Source of the DNA: Bolinopsis microptera | Taxonomy: Eukaryota; Ctenophora; Tentaculata; Lobata; Bolinopsidae | Assembly (NCBI RefSeq): GCF_026151205.1 | Contig: NC_087082.1 | Coordinates: 16,461,401-16,525,400 of the forward strand | Direction of reading: 5' to 3' | DNA: 64,000 bases | In this document: positions 50,601 through 62,290 of the stretch, in pieces | How positions within the stretch are numbered: the stretch's first letter is position 1 | Layout: each line of letters opens with the position of its first letter | Translations under genes and position numbers: made by a program | The notes under the pieces: generated by a model | Databases searched by the model: none | Seen by the model: the letters and a program-made list of their open reading frames with translations, nothing else | Told to the model about the DNA's origin: nothing

Positions 50601-52506
50601 GAAAATAATCAAAAATGTAAAAAACTAAATTCTCAAAATGTACCTATTGCCGAGTTTCCTTCGGCCCTTCTGCACGTTATCCCGTTTGGTAAGGCCTACC
50701 ACCATCAAGGTAATGAGTGTGACCAGTATGGCCACTAGTATAAAGAAGGCTACTATATTGTACACAAAACCAAACCTCACGTGGGCCCACTCAGTGAAGT
50801 TCCACATGCACTTATAGGTAAGGTATTTGTTAGAAATGTGAGGAAAATCTTTACTTGAGAGTTAACTTTCTTCGGTAAAAGTATAACACGATATCTGACC
50901 AATTTCCATCAATATCATTAGTTTTCAGTAGAAGTGTCAGTATAGTGTTAGTATGGTGAGTGTCAGCGAAAGTTACAAAAGGTGAGCATAATCTTTGCAA
51001 TATGAAGTGACTCCTCTCGTTTTGGTCCATTAGAAACTAAACAAGTAAGTAACATTAGAACAAGTTTCAGTAAAGAGAATATTCACCTGTTTAGCGACCA
51101 GATTGTAGTTGTAACCCTTGACGTAGTAAGCAGTGGGTATGGTAAGCAGCAGTGTTACCACCCATATCACTAGGGTGCCACCCATTATTCTTTTAGCTGT
51201 AGCCACTCTTCGGTAAGCGATAGGGAAATACATCGATAACACTCTGGTAAATTATAGACATGATTCAATTTTCTATTGTCAATAATTGTAAAATCTAAAT
51301 TCATGTACTTGGTAGAGTAACTTAGCTCAAGTTGCATGACGTTTGAACGGTGTCATCCTCAAAGCTTTCAACCATTATTCTACGCAGAACATTTGCCACG
51401 GGCACCAAAATATGAGCCAACTATTAATTCTAGCTGGAAACTACCTGAGAGCGGAGATGATGACGACAGTGACAAAGGAGAGGGGTTGAGAGAAGGGTCT
51501 AACGTAACTGCTGACCATACACCACCACCCTTCAGCACTCACCATGAAGGTACACTTGCACCGAGTCAGGGAGATGTTCCGGTCTGGCAACAGTCCTGGT
51601 TCTGTGAGTGGTTGTTAAGTGGGATAAATTGTGAGTAGAAATAGGGCTAATTTCAAGTAGAAGAATTGTTAAATGTAAAAACAATGATTGTGATCAGCTG
51701 GTCAAGGAGACAAATACAGAGATGGTATTTTTGCAATCTGAACTGGAACTCTAGAGGTCTAGCTGTTGACAGTTCAAATATGAGGTGCAAATTATGATAT
51801 ACCACCATACAGTAAACACTGAGTTTGTCTTACCACCAATCCAGTTACCAGTGAAGCAAGCGACAGTAACGAAAGGAAGGTGCAGTACGCCAGTAGTGAG
51901 GTCCACTATGGCTAGTAACAGCAGCACCAAGAAGGACGGTGTCCGTAGTGCAGCACTCTGGGTTATGGCAGTTAGAATCACTCTCAGAAATATTTATTGT
52001 AAAATTGATTTCATTTAAAAAAAAAAGAGTACCGTTGAATATTATAATTAAGGTTACGATTATTTTCTAACGAATGTGTTTGATACTCACGGTGCTGATG
52101 TAGTAGATAGCGGTGATATTGCCCAGGATCGCTGTTATGGTGAGGAGGAGAGTGATGCTACCCAGCAGAGGATCCGTCCCAACCCACCAGTCTTCTGTTG
52201 GGTATACAGATTGTTATTCAACAAATCCCTGGAGCCTTTCAAATTTAAATTTGTACGAGTTATGATGCATTATATATCAATCCACGTAAATATTGAAACA
52301 CCAAAATATGGCGGATTTACAAGACAACCCAATAAGATTAACAAAGATATAACATTTTCAAACTGGAAATAGTAAATACCAGAATGGTCTTCATCGTGGA
52401 TGTGGTTCCCTACTCCTATGTCCTCTTCGTCCATTGCACCCACTGCAGAGATCAAATTCTTACAAAAAAACAAGAAACAAACAAGATAAAACCCAAGACC
52501 GGCCAT
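47601..52506 (-). CDS. Class A (rhodopsin-like) GPCR, nine exons
   Basis: Exons: 52380-52506, 52091-52194, 51834-51957, 51445-51529, 51087-51243, 50644-50810, 50318-50476, 50079-50193, 47601-47777; GT-AG throughout, phases agree, 404 aa. A hydrophobic start (MAGLGFYLVCFLFFCKN) may be a signal peptide. TM1 has GN68, TM2 LRTPSFLVLLLLAIVD96, spacing 28 as in rhodopsin; TM3 Cys122 and Arg147 are 25 apart; partner Cys200 precedes NFTEW in loop 2; TM6 has FPFY; TM7 NPLLY (332-336); a basic helix 8 and a 58-residue tail follow. The DRY position reads LRV and the TM6 CWxP Trp is Ile. For exon 4 a further upstream acceptor (start 51601) adds 24 residues to loop 1; the shorter form was chosen because it restores TM2-TM3 spacing. 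Ligand unknown. Confidence 0.85.
48421..48839 (-). other. Coding-like ORF inside GPCR intron 8
   Basis: An open frame of about 140 codons with a coiled-coil segment (TSNLEEIIKTQSQAFESRLI, QQASDLETRLKG) and a Ser/Asn/Pro-rich end (FSDNEDTGVPCKPNPSPASV). It begins after a stop next to an AG (ATAAG) and ends in TAA. It could be an alternative last exon of the receptor, an unrelated exon, or a retroelement gag remnant. I do not recognise it. Confidence 0.3.
48957..49121. mobile_element. 165-bp MITE with TA target duplication
   Basis: TIRs GGGGTCGTTCACATATTACG and the inverse of CGTAAAATGTGAACGACCCC, flanked by TA (48955-48956 and 49122-49123). C-tracts lie just inside. The TA duplication and TIR style fit Tc1/mariner-derived MITEs. 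Located in GPCR intron 8. Confidence 0.8.
49632..50078 (-). repeat. 12-bp minisatellite abutting the GPCR exon 8 donor
   Basis: About 37 copies of ACCCCACTATAT (minus strand GTATATAGTGGG), with variants. On the minus strand the exon 8 donor GAG|GTATAAAGTGGGG is the first unit, and the same 13 bases recur inside the array (for example near 49681-49695). The apparent stop TAA in exon 8 read-through (50073-50075) lies in this first unit. Confidence 0.93.
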
Positions 52507-53160
52507 CCTTGCATCAGTATCAGCGGACAACAAAACAAAACTCTTTATAATTATGGCCTATGCTCTCTGTATAAGTACGGTATTATCAGTACTAAATTCT
52601 AACGTACAATAGTCCTACATTCAGCCATATAAATGGCTCAAAGTGGTCATTGTGGGACCACTAAAACATAATACATAGTTACAAATATATCACAATGTAA
52701 TTGTAAATGCATAGTTAATAGTTATGTATAGTGGATCAGGAAATCGATGTTACACTTGTTTAACTGCAGGGATGTAGGTAACCTGCAACTCATCGAGAAT
52801 CGATCGCAGAAATCGTGCAAATGATTTGATTTGAAACTTTTACAAAATAACAAGTATATATTTTATATGTTTGTTCGATTTGCTGTACATTTGTTATATA
52901 TAACAAATGTACAGCAAATCGAACAAACATATAAAATGGGCCGAAATGTATAAATGCTAAAAAGCGTGGGTCAGTGAAACAAGAACAGAGGACAACTTTC
53001 AAAGCAGGAATTTTTTGGCCGCCCAAAGCCTCAATAACATCACCTCCACGTCCTAGTAATAATATTTCCAATGTTTCGAGGGGATGAGCACTGGAAGGCT
53101 TTTTATATCATTCAAAAGAAAACAAATTAAAAGTATTTATTGTTGTGGATCATGGATTTA
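52507..53160. other. Upstream region of the GPCR with palindrome
   Basis: Probable GPCR promoter side, AT-rich. A perfect palindrome lies at 52861-52936 (separate entry). No gene recognised. Confidence 0.4.
52861..52936. repeat. Perfect 76-bp palindrome
   Basis: From TTTTATATGTTTGTTCGATT through the centre TTATATATAA to the exact reverse complement ending AATCGAACAAACATATAAAA; no loop and no mismatch (38-bp arms). Confidence 0.93.
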
Positions 53161-53176
53161 TGGAGCCAGGATGTAG

Positions 53177-53378
53177 GCAACAGAACTTTATTTTGTAAAA
53201 CCATGTGGTTAGTGCCACACCCTCATCAGCATTATCAAATATTCGCATGTTCCCTCAGCTAATATGATTAGCTGAGGGAATGTGCATATATAAACAGATA
53301 TTCGGAAATATTCATACATAATTGATAATGTGGCACTCACCAGTCACCATATGGTTTTACGAAATAAAGTTCTGTTGC
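53177..53378. mobile_element. Foldback element with inner hairpin
   Basis: The left arm GCAACAGAACTTTATTTTGT (53177-53238 in full) is inverted at 53322-53378 (ACGAAATAAAGTTCTGTTGC). Between them a second hairpin TTCCCTCAGCTAATATGATTAG... closes at 53251-53284. The arm includes CTCATCAGC (reverse GCTGATGAG) and the other ACGAAAT, motifs also seen at the ends of Penelope-type elements. No ORF. Confidence 0.65.
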
Positions 53379-55010
53379 TAAATCAAACAATCCTATTTTG
53401 TTTCAAATTTCGTGACTTAGATAACAAATAAGCTGTCGAAGACCTGATAAGACAGGAAGTAGCTACAAGCAGTGCTGAGAATGGTTAACGACATACATAA
53501 TGGGATATAATGGGATATAATGGGCATGTCCTAAAGTGTGCGATACAGACTCTAGTAATACTAATAGTAATAGTACTATGTATTACTGTATACCATGAAC
53601 CATGAGAATAGGAATTAGCGGTGTAGAAATAAATGATGTATATAATGAATAAACATGAATGGGGTTATCCAGACAGGCTTTGACTAAAGGTGCAGAATGC
53701 CGATAAGGGTGCCGATCTCCTTTGCGGTAACTAGTACCGCCAGTAGTAAGTATAGACTCACTGCAACCCTGCCGGGACCCCGAACGTATACACTCCTGCT
53801 CAATGTCCAATGCTAAAACGATCACAATGGTGATACAGACTCCCCGCGGCCCTATCTACACCGGATATTGTCACGCGCTGTATATATTCACGATATAAGG
53901 TTGACGATATAGTAAGAGGGTGTGATGACCGTTTTTAATCTCTAATGAGAACCTTAATATTCAGATCATCTTATTATTGTGTAATTTCGTTTGACCTACC
54001 TACTATTATTAGCGTCAATGCTTTGATTGGTATTAAAATGTAAAAAAAAGTAGAAGCTTTCTCGATTTTAGATGGTCGGAACTCTAAATTCCACTTGAAC
54101 AAGCTAATTTCCATGATTCGTGACAAACATCAAGTGAAAAATAAAATATTGGAATATCCCTTAAAATCATCAACTCGAAATCATTATCAAACATCTAGAA
54201 TAGGCCGAGCAGGATACACACTCAATTCAGTTGGCCGTGTTTCGGCAGAACTAAATAGTAACAAACAGATGCAATGGGAATTACGGTTTTAAATTCAATT
54301 GTAGTTAAGCAACAGCAAGATTGTTCGACATGCTGATAATCATCGTTTAGTAATATACAGAATTAGATCTGACATAGGTTATAAGTATAACAAAATGGCC
54401 ACTGCTGATTACCCGAGTTGATTAAATAAACGGGAGCAGTTGGTAGTTTTGATTAGTAAACGATCAAGCATTAATATCATATATGCCCAGTTGGCACATG
54501 GTGGCCAACCAGACTTGAAGTTCCAATCAATCAATCAACAATTCTATTTCGATCTTGACATTTGATAGATCACAACTCCATGTGGGACCATGATAGATGT
54601 AAATGCTGGCAGCGTGTACACGGTGCATACATAATGTCGGCTCTGTACTGATATAGTTTCTCACAATAGTACTGCTGTATAATTACCTGAGTACGTAATA
54701 ATGAGCTAATTGGTAATTATGATAATTACTCATAATTATGTACACAGTTATGTAATTACATATTGACTCTACTATACATGATCCATTGATCCTGGTTTAC
54801 CTGGCGAAATCACGTTCATCCTGGTACTGTTTCCGTATATCACCACTCATTGACTCGTTATATTCTACAGTTCAGTAACAACAACAGTGAATTAACACAC
54901 AATTATAAATGAACAATTATAGAATTGACTTTAATTAATTGAATAAAGCTAAATTGTTAATTACATCACAGAGATGAATAAGCGGGTCTTGAGATACGTG
55001 ATAATTAAAA
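53379..55010. other. AT-rich intergenic region
   Basis: No gene, transposon boundary or RNA gene recognised. A short tandem GGGATATAAT (53499-53522) and scattered short ORFs only. Confidence 0.3.
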
Positions 55011-55019
55011 TTAAGAATA

Positions 55020-55463
55020 TAACTCCACTTATATTGTTTATAATGATAAACGTAACGGATTTTTTTTGCTGTTTTTTTGGGCTAAATGAAACTTGTGACC
55101 GGACTGCGGACAGGAAGTGCAACTATAAACTAATCGCACTGTTTTGAGAACAACCGAAAACATAATTGGTGCGATTCGGATTACGAAACTAATCGCACTG
55201 ATTTTTTGAAAGTCTGAATACCTTGTTCCGCAATTTTCTGCCCATACGCTAACGCCTAACATAGGTTTATGTCATTATAGTTGCACGAGCGTAATAATAT
55301 TGCTCAATGTAATAATATAGTGTATAATATTGTAAATCTTGTAAATCTTGTAAATCTTGTAAATCTTGTAAATCTTGTAAATCTTGTAAATCTTGTAAAT
55401 CTTGTAAATCTTGTAAATCTTGTAAATCTTGTAAATCTTGTAAATCTTGTAAATCTTGTAAAG
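55020..55463 (+). repeat. Third copy of the TAATCGC repeat family with 9-bp minisatellite
   Basis: Shares GGCTAAATGAAACTTGTGAC, CAATTTTCTGCCCATACGC and TAGTTGCACGAGCGTAATAA with the 20-kb copy. It is followed by about 15 repeats of AATCTTGTA (55329-55463), which generate the repetitive VNL and IYK ORFs. Confidence 0.75.
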
Positions 55464-57037
55464 AAATTCATTTTGTCCCTGCAACTTACATTTGGATGTT
55501 GTGAAATTTGCCACATAACTTCTGTTCATCCCCAATATCCTGTGTTATTGTTCGATTATGAGATTTGTTACTAGTTTGTCAGAATTAATAATGTAAGGAG
55601 CTGTATAGGTTAAACAGGAAGTTATTGTGGCACTCTGTGACACTTTGCGGCACTCTGTGGTACTCTGTCACTGATTCACATTCGATTAGGTGGATCAAAG
55701 GTTGAGGTGGTAATCATCGTTACCGCCTAGAGTTATGAGTGCTTTTTTATGTTTTGCACTAACTCCTGAACAGCAGAAGTGGAGACGATCGATTTGAATA
55801 TTAAAAATAATGGTCTCGGACCACAAAATTAATTCGATATCCCTTGAGTGCCTTGGATAGAAGGGTAGAAAAGGGTATGCATTTTTCGAGAACTATTAAA
55901 TACATGATTTAAACTGCAATATATGATTTAAACTGCACTGACGGTATTGAGGTGATTTTTCATGTGACGTCAAGTTAAAAATATCGGTACAAGACATGTA
56001 ACAACGAGCAGTCAATAAATTGGCGAGGAAAACTCATTGACACCATAATTTGTACTTTGAGGCTGGTAATTGATTTAAATTTCATGCCATCTGCAACTGT
56101 GAAATTAGCAGTTGGTTAGACGTAAAAAAGAGCCTTACAAATGACAAACTTATGAAACTTTGAGGAAACATAATCGTTTAAATCCAGAGCATGCATAGCC
56201 ATAATGCAATCATGAAGATCTGATCACTTTCAGACACAGTTTCATTGTATGTATCAGTTTGCGTTCTTGGGTGGGTCGATATTATAGGGAGGACGAAATT
56301 AGAGACTCACTAAGAAGTGACTTGGTTGAGTCTCTCATTTCTTTCCTATGCTAATAAACACTCGGTATATCTAATTCTATAAATAACAACTTATTATTTA
56401 CGTATAATACAGACAAACTAATAACCATTTTATGATTTATGCATCATATAGCGAATGATATATTAAGTCGAATTATATGTAATTGGCTTATTGCATCCTG
56501 AAATAACCTTATGGTCAATGATCATTGACTTCTCATCCGTAATAAATAACAATCAATACAGCACAATTCGATGTAATTATTAATTATATCTATCTATATA
56601 TTGTTCTATGAATAAGAGAGTTAGAATTAACCCAAATATCAGGGACACGAATGACTACTCCAGGATTAAAGAAACTAAACTTTCAACACTGAAAACATTC
56701 AGATTCTTGCCAAATATATTTCGATTGTAGTCATCTCCAGTGACATTGAACCTAAAAAATGTTAAAAGGTTAGTGAAACTCAAGCCGTTACAAAATTAAG
56801 AATCCGAAAAAGGTAAAAAGATCATATTAAGGTTTATGGAATATAGGTAATCCAAAGGGATTGACAGTATTAAGGCCAAAAGGTCTAAGAGAATTAAGCA
56901 AATGTATGTAGTTATTTTCTTTTACTTCAAGTGTACTGGGACTGCAATTCTCTAAAATAAAAGTTTTAAAAGTTTCATTAAAATCTGTATGTACTCCTAA
57001 ACCGTGGTCGATTAATTATTCTATAAATAATTAATAT
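55464..57037. other. AT-rich intergenic region
   Basis: No gene recognised. Some low-complexity stretches and short repeats of CACTCTGTG near 55630-55670. Nothing else supported. Confidence 0.3.
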
Positions 57038-57200
57038 TCATAAATTTGACCAAAACCCATAATCATGATTTCATTCTCGGTATCAATTTGCATTTGCGGA
57101 CGGTTATTCAAATTAATATCATTTCCTTTTGTTTGGAAATGAGAGACATTGACAGCGGTCCACTCTACCCATGATTATGGGTTTTGGTCGAATATGTATA
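57038..57200. repeat. Inverted repeat and shared 60-bp repeat
   Basis: TTTGACCAAAACCCATAATC (57048 region) is inverted at 57168-57195 (GATTATGGGTTTTGGTCGAA). The segment GATTTCATTCTCGGTATCAA through about 57128 recurs at 59160-59222, a dispersed repeat copy. Confidence 0.6.
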
Positions 57201-57272
57201 TATGTAAAAAAACGGAATTAAACGGAATTAAACGTAAAGTTGTCGGAGATGGCACTAACACCATCGTCTCGA

Positions 57273-58585
57273 CTACCTTACAAGACATTTTTGTGGCGGA
57301 CCAATTTGCGACGACCGAAATTTTGGCGGTCCGAAAATATGGCGAAATTGAACAAAAACCGTCACATTTCGGACGTCACAGAAAATAAGGGTATTTTTCA
57401 TCATTTTGTTTTCTGACACAAAGGAAATTCAAAATTTTCTAAAAATCGGTAAAATCATGTTGAAACAAAATGAAACTTATAAATCGATTTTTTCATCTTC
57501 CTCTAAGGGGTCCGGCTCGAATCTTTCAGTTTCACTTATTGAGTTTGGTATTAAATTGTTTGATACATGTTTCGTATCCAATATCAGCGCGCGAAAAGTG
57601 GCATGCAACGTATGTCAATAAATTGTTTATCTTGACTTAGTCTATAAGACGTTTATGTTAGCACATAAATGTAATTTATTGTAAATTTAAAACGTATAAC
57701 TTGACATTAAATTCATTATGGAATATTGTGTTTATTTGTCCCACCTTGTATCACGTTGCGACCCCCACGGTCGTTTCACTATGTCGACCCCCACGGTCGT
57801 TTCACTTTATCGTTACGACGATACAGGGGGAGCCGCGCACTTCGTGCGCGGCGGGTCATACAACGTATGATAAGTCCCACCATCATATCACTAACTTTTC
57901 AAGAACAAAATGAATCGATGAAGCCACAATTATTGGAATAAGCTAAAAATAATGCGACGGATTCTATTACGACGACCGAAATTTTGGCGGTCCGAAAATA
58001 TGGCGAAATTTCGGGAAAACCGTCGCATTTCGTACGTTATAAAAATTTCTTGTAAGGTTACAAGACTTTTTTGTGGCGGACCAATTTGCGACGACCGAAA
58101 TTTTGGCGGTCCGAAAATATGGCGAAATTGAACAAAAACCGTCACATTTCGGACGTCACAGAAAATAAGGGTATTTTTCATCATTTTGTTTTTTGACACA
58201 AAGGAAATTCAAAATTTTCTAAAAATCGGTAAAATCATGTTGAAACAAAATGAAACTTATAAATCGATTTCTTCATCTTCCTCTATACTTAAGGGGTCCG
58301 GCTCGACTCTTTCAGTTTCACGCTGTTCTCCAGTGTACTCCCAGGAGTAAGATTCTCGGATAAGCGTATTACTTGACATTAAATTCATCATGGAATATTG
58401 TGTTTATTTGTCCCACCATCATATCACTAACTTTTCAAGAACAAAATGAATCGATGAAGCCACAATTATTGGAATGAGCTAAAAATAAATATTACGACGA
58501 CCGAAATTTTGGCGGTCCGAAAATATGGCGAAATTTCGGGAAAACCGTCGCATTTCGTACGTTATGAAAAAGTCTTGTAAGGTAG
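57273..58585. mobile_element. Tandem dimer of a TIR element sharing the middle end
   Basis: Left end CTACCTTACAAGACATTTTT (57273); right end AGTCTTGTAAGGTAG (to 58585), its inverse. Two near-identical monomers lie head to tail (57273-~58057 and ~58058-58585), each with GCGACGACCGAAATTTTGGC, GGTCCGAAAATATGGCGAAA and the same order of blocks. At the junction the two ends are fused as CTTGTAAGGTTACAAGAC. TA flanks both outer ends. Monomer 1 also carries an inserted 128-bp MITE (57746-57873). No transposase. Confidence 0.7.
57746..57873 (-). mobile_element. 128-bp MITE with 8-bp target duplication (copy 2)
   Basis: Flanked by GTCCCACC (57738-57745 and 57874-57881). The homologous place in the second monomer (about 58411-58418) has a single GTCCCACC followed directly by ATCATATCAC, that is, the empty site. 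The content (CACTTCGTGCGCGGCGGGTC, repeated CGGTCGTTTCACT) is the inverse of the 9758-9871 element. Confidence 0.88.
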
Positions 58586-58673
58586 GCTAGTTTTAAAATT
58601 GAAAATCGAAAAGTTGCACACGTGAGGACACGCCCAAATTGATAGAACAATATGTTTACATATTGTGTTAAAT

Positions 58674-58713
58674 TTTTGCATGTGTTGGTGCTTTATAAAG
58701 CACCAACACATGC
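58674..58713. repeat. Perfect palindrome TGCATGTGTTGGTGCTTTAT...
   Basis: About 38 bp, centre TTTATAAA, arms TGCATGTGTTGGTGC and GCACCAACACATGCA, no mismatch. Confidence 0.85.
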
Positions 58714-59225
58714 ACAAATTTAAGGTGATTCAATATTTTATGCGCACGCAACGTCCTCTCAAAGTTTGCACGTGCAAAAGGGGAGAATTTTGCTCATTCT
58801 TGATATCGAATAATTCTGGTTTCCCACGACAGTTAGATGGCATTATATATGAATTTAATGCCAACTTCAATGAGTAAAAAGTGGTATATTTAGTCAGTGA
58901 TCGACAGATACATTTCGACTTTGTAAATATTTATCCTAAATTATTGTAATAGAGTTTCAATTAATTATATCTATGACATGCTGAAAATCTTTTTGGGTTG
59001 CTTTCGGGTCGATACCTAGTATTTCGGGACAAGGGTGGTAATTAGTGTCCAATTAGCTGTTGATTCTTGAATCTTTATTTCCGAGTACAGCTGCCTTCGG
59101 GTAGTTCTTCTTAATTAATTTATATTACAATTGTAAATGAATGGAAAAAGGGAGCGACCGATTTCATTCTCGGTATCAATTTGCATTTGCGGACGGTTAT
59201 TCAAATTAATATGATTTTCTTTTGT

Positions 59226-62200
59226 CTCATTTGTCCGCTACTTTCGTATCAGGTCATACTGACATATAAGGTCAGGTATTGATCATTATTCAACTATTTA
59301 CATACATACCCGAGGCGATTACCGCTCCAGCATATTATATAACACCCCGGTTTCCGAGTTTCCTAATACGAGCGTGCTAAATCACTTTACCTACAGTCTA
59401 CACTAGATCTTCGAGATTTTTTATAAAGGGCCCCTGACATTTGAACTTACTCAAATCGTTGTATTTTCGGACGCTGATTCGGAATCACTCTACATATTGA
59501 CAAAGGATTAAAATGCTCCCCTAGCAAGATATCATTATTGGCGAAAAACTGTCTCGATCACGTGATATGACCGTACGAGGAAGTCGGTCTAATTTCTCGT
59601 TAGGGTCAGGCTAGGGTTCAGCATATACTATTGTTAGTGATCTTGGGTTAGGGTTATGGTTGGGATCAGATTAGAGGGTTAGGGTTTCGATAAGAGGACA
59701 TAAGAGCACATACATCCTAAAACCGAGACTCCGGTGTTTTGTAGCGCTTTTCCTTGTTCTGTTCAGTTTAAAACTTTGAGTCTGCACGACTTGTGCAGAC
59801 TTGTGCCCAGCAATATAATAAAGAAAAACGGTATGTTTAGATAGTTAGATAAATTCCCGGATCAGAATTGAGGAACAGAATTGAGGTACTCCTCTTCTTA
59901 TCACACTAAACCAGGTACGTATGTACTATGTCTAGGTTAAAACTTGCTACTTAGGCTAGGATTATGATCAGTCGACACTCTAAAATAGAATTATTATCAC
60001 TGAGAAGTAAGAACAGATCCAATTAATCACTTGCAATTCCCCTTGATGGTTGCATTGCGTGGACTTGCAACTGAATTATGCAGCGCGGCAAGTGAATTAT
60101 GTTGCAGCTATCGTATCAGATAAAACTAAAAGCAGCATACAGTAATGCTTAATGTATGCTAACAGTCCCTAGAAATGAGGAGCTTCATTATAGTCGTCAG
60201 TCGAGCTATTAAATAACTGTAAGGCTATTTTGGAAATCAACAGGATCAGTTGAAACATGCCCATTTTTGCAGGTCTGTATACGTTTCATCATATTTGATT
60301 TGTACTTCTAGCTGAGCCAAAGCTATGCGAGACAGATGGAAAACAGATTAGTATACATTTTAAGATTTTAGAGGGGATCTGCCAACTTAACCAAATCGAA
60401 ATGTTCTCAAATTGTATTTTCTCAACTGCTCAATTCAATTAAAATATCTTTCTTCAACACTTTTTGTTTGCTTTTCAACTATAATAGTATAATTGCTTTA
60501 CCAAATTTCGTGTCCTTTTTCCGCCTAGTTTCTACAATCATCGCTATTCGTCTCTATCGCAGTGACTTAATATATAGTTTTCAGTCATCTTGTTTTATTT
60601 GCTTCACCATGATTACCTCTAATTTGTCCGCTACTTTCGTATCAGGTCATACTTTGTTTCTGTCTGGTTCTAATAAACCGTTACGGCGTTACAATAATGA
60701 CTTTAATATAAGCCGCGGTAATCACCGAGGCGATTACGGCTCCAGCATATTAACCCACGAATTCCGGATTTCCGCTAGACAGTATAAATATGATTTCATG
60801 TCGCTAGATTGTTGTAATGTAAGGTAAGAAAGGTGTTTTGTCTGTCCATATTATCAGGTGCTGAAGTTGAACATTATAATGCTTCAGTGAATTCGTCATC
60901 GACAAGGCTGTATCCTTGGAAAGTTCACAAACTGTGCAGATTTTCAGTTGCAGTTTATTAATATTTACCCTTTGCACGTTGGTCGTTATCTTTTTTCGTC
61001 TTGTCGGCTCTTCGTTAGATAGGAAATAAATGATCAATTTAAAAACCAAGACCGCTGCATTTGTAATGCTTTTCATTGTTCTGTTCAATTTAAAACTTTG
61101 AGTCAGCACGATTTGTGTCTAGCAATATAATAATGAAAAACGGTATTTTAGATAAATTCCCGGATTAGAATTGAGGGACTAGGTATACCGTTGTTCCTAA
61201 TCTAATAATGACACTGATAATCATAAGAAATGCCTCAGTAATAATTGAATTGAAGTGATTGTTTCATTAACACTTTGCATTGGTACACAGTTACACAGTT
61301 ACAATACTGTTGTAAGAAAAAGAAGAGTACAGGTACTCCTCTTCTTCTCACACTAAACCAGGTATGTACTATGTAGGTTAAGGGGGCATACACCAAAACT
61401 GTCCAACCCTAATGACCTCATAGGAAGTTCAGTAACCATCTAGCGCACCGTTTCCACACCAACATTTTTTTTGAGGTTCTCATTTTTGTAATCGAGCATT
61501 TCCTGGTCAAAGTGCATTTTTCAGAAGGAACAATTTGTTTCATGGAGAGACTATGAGTTCATCATTTCTTGTGGTATCGAGCTGAAACTTTGCACGAAGT
61601 TTATTCATATCTAGTTCAAGATGTGTGTAAAATCTTGTTGTTTGGCTTTAAGGTGCAAAAGATCAACTTTCCAGTTGAATAAACACATTTTTGAGGGCAT
61701 CAAACACTGCGCCAGAATTCAGAGAACAATTTCATGTCAAGCATCAAAACAATCCGATGTTCCTTGACGGACTTTTTGGCCAAAACAAGCCTGAAAAGTA
61801 AAATTACCACTTCTTTGTTGATTTTACAAATATTTTAAAACGCAGAGGTTTCAGATACGATATCAAGATTTTACACACATCTTGAACTAGATATGAATAA
61901 ACTTCGTGAAAAGTTTCAGCTCGATACCACAAGAAATGATGAACTTATAGCCTCTCCATGAAACAAATTGTACTTTTCCGAAAAATGCACTTTGACTAGG
62001 AAATGCTCGATTACAAAAATGGGAATCCTCAAAAACATTTTTTGGTGTGGAAACAGTGCGCTAGATGTTCATTGAACTTCCTATGAGGTCATTTGGGCTG
62101 GACAGTTTTAGTGTATGCCCCCCTTAAAACTTGCTCATTATCAATTATAGGCTAGGATAACGATCAGTCTCTAAAATAGAATTATTATCATTAAGAATAA

Positions 62201-62290
62201 ATTCAATTAACTACTTGTACCTCCCCTTGATGGTTGCATATTACGTGCAGGACTTGCAACTGAATTATGCAGCGTGGCAATTGCATTAAT
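59226..62290. repeat. Diverged tandem duplication of ~1-1.6 kb
   Basis: Copy A (59226-60110) and copy B (60624-62290) share blocks in the same order: TTTGTCCGCTACTTTCGTAT, GAGGCGATTACCGCTCCAGC, AGTTTAAAACTTTGAGTC, TAAATTCCCGGAT, CCTCTTCTTATCACACTAAA and TGATGGTTGCAT. Copy B contains an extra 742-bp TTAA element. No coding capacity recognised; the 119-aa ORF at 60468 lies across repeat sequence. Confidence 0.75.
61382..62123. mobile_element. 742-bp foldback element with TTAA target duplication
   Basis: TIRs of about 260 bp begin GGGGGCATACACCAAAACTG and end with the inverse; TTAA flanks both sides (61378-61381, 62124-62127). Copy A of the surrounding duplication has a single TTAA at the same place (GGTTAAAACTTGC, about 59936-59948), which fixes the duplication as TTAA. 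TTAA duplication is typical of piggyBac and Kolobok elements. No transposase. Confidence 0.88.

Noticed and set aside
51529-51601. Longer form of GPCR exon 4 (start 51601)
   Set aside because: Splice site is plausible, but it lengthens extracellular loop 1 by 24 residues and breaks the D2.50 to C3.25 distance of about 26-27; kept only as an alternative.
51336-51638. 100-aa plus-strand ORF over the GPCR
   Set aside because: Antisense to the TM3 exon, which fits class A spacing and splice phases; no family resemblance in the plus-strand frame.
51958-51980. GPCR exon 3 starting at 51980 with exon 2 ending at 52087
   Set aside because: Phase-consistent, but puts N1.50 and D2.50 37 residues apart instead of 28; the GTGAGT donor at 52091 and acceptor at 51957 restore class A spacing.
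55275-55574. Repetitive VNL, IYK and RFT ORFs
   Set aside because: All are readings of a 9-bp AATCTTGTA array.
60468-60827. 119-aa ORF as a gene
   Set aside because: It runs across a duplicated repeat block, has no splice or family support, and its counterpart in copy A is not open.
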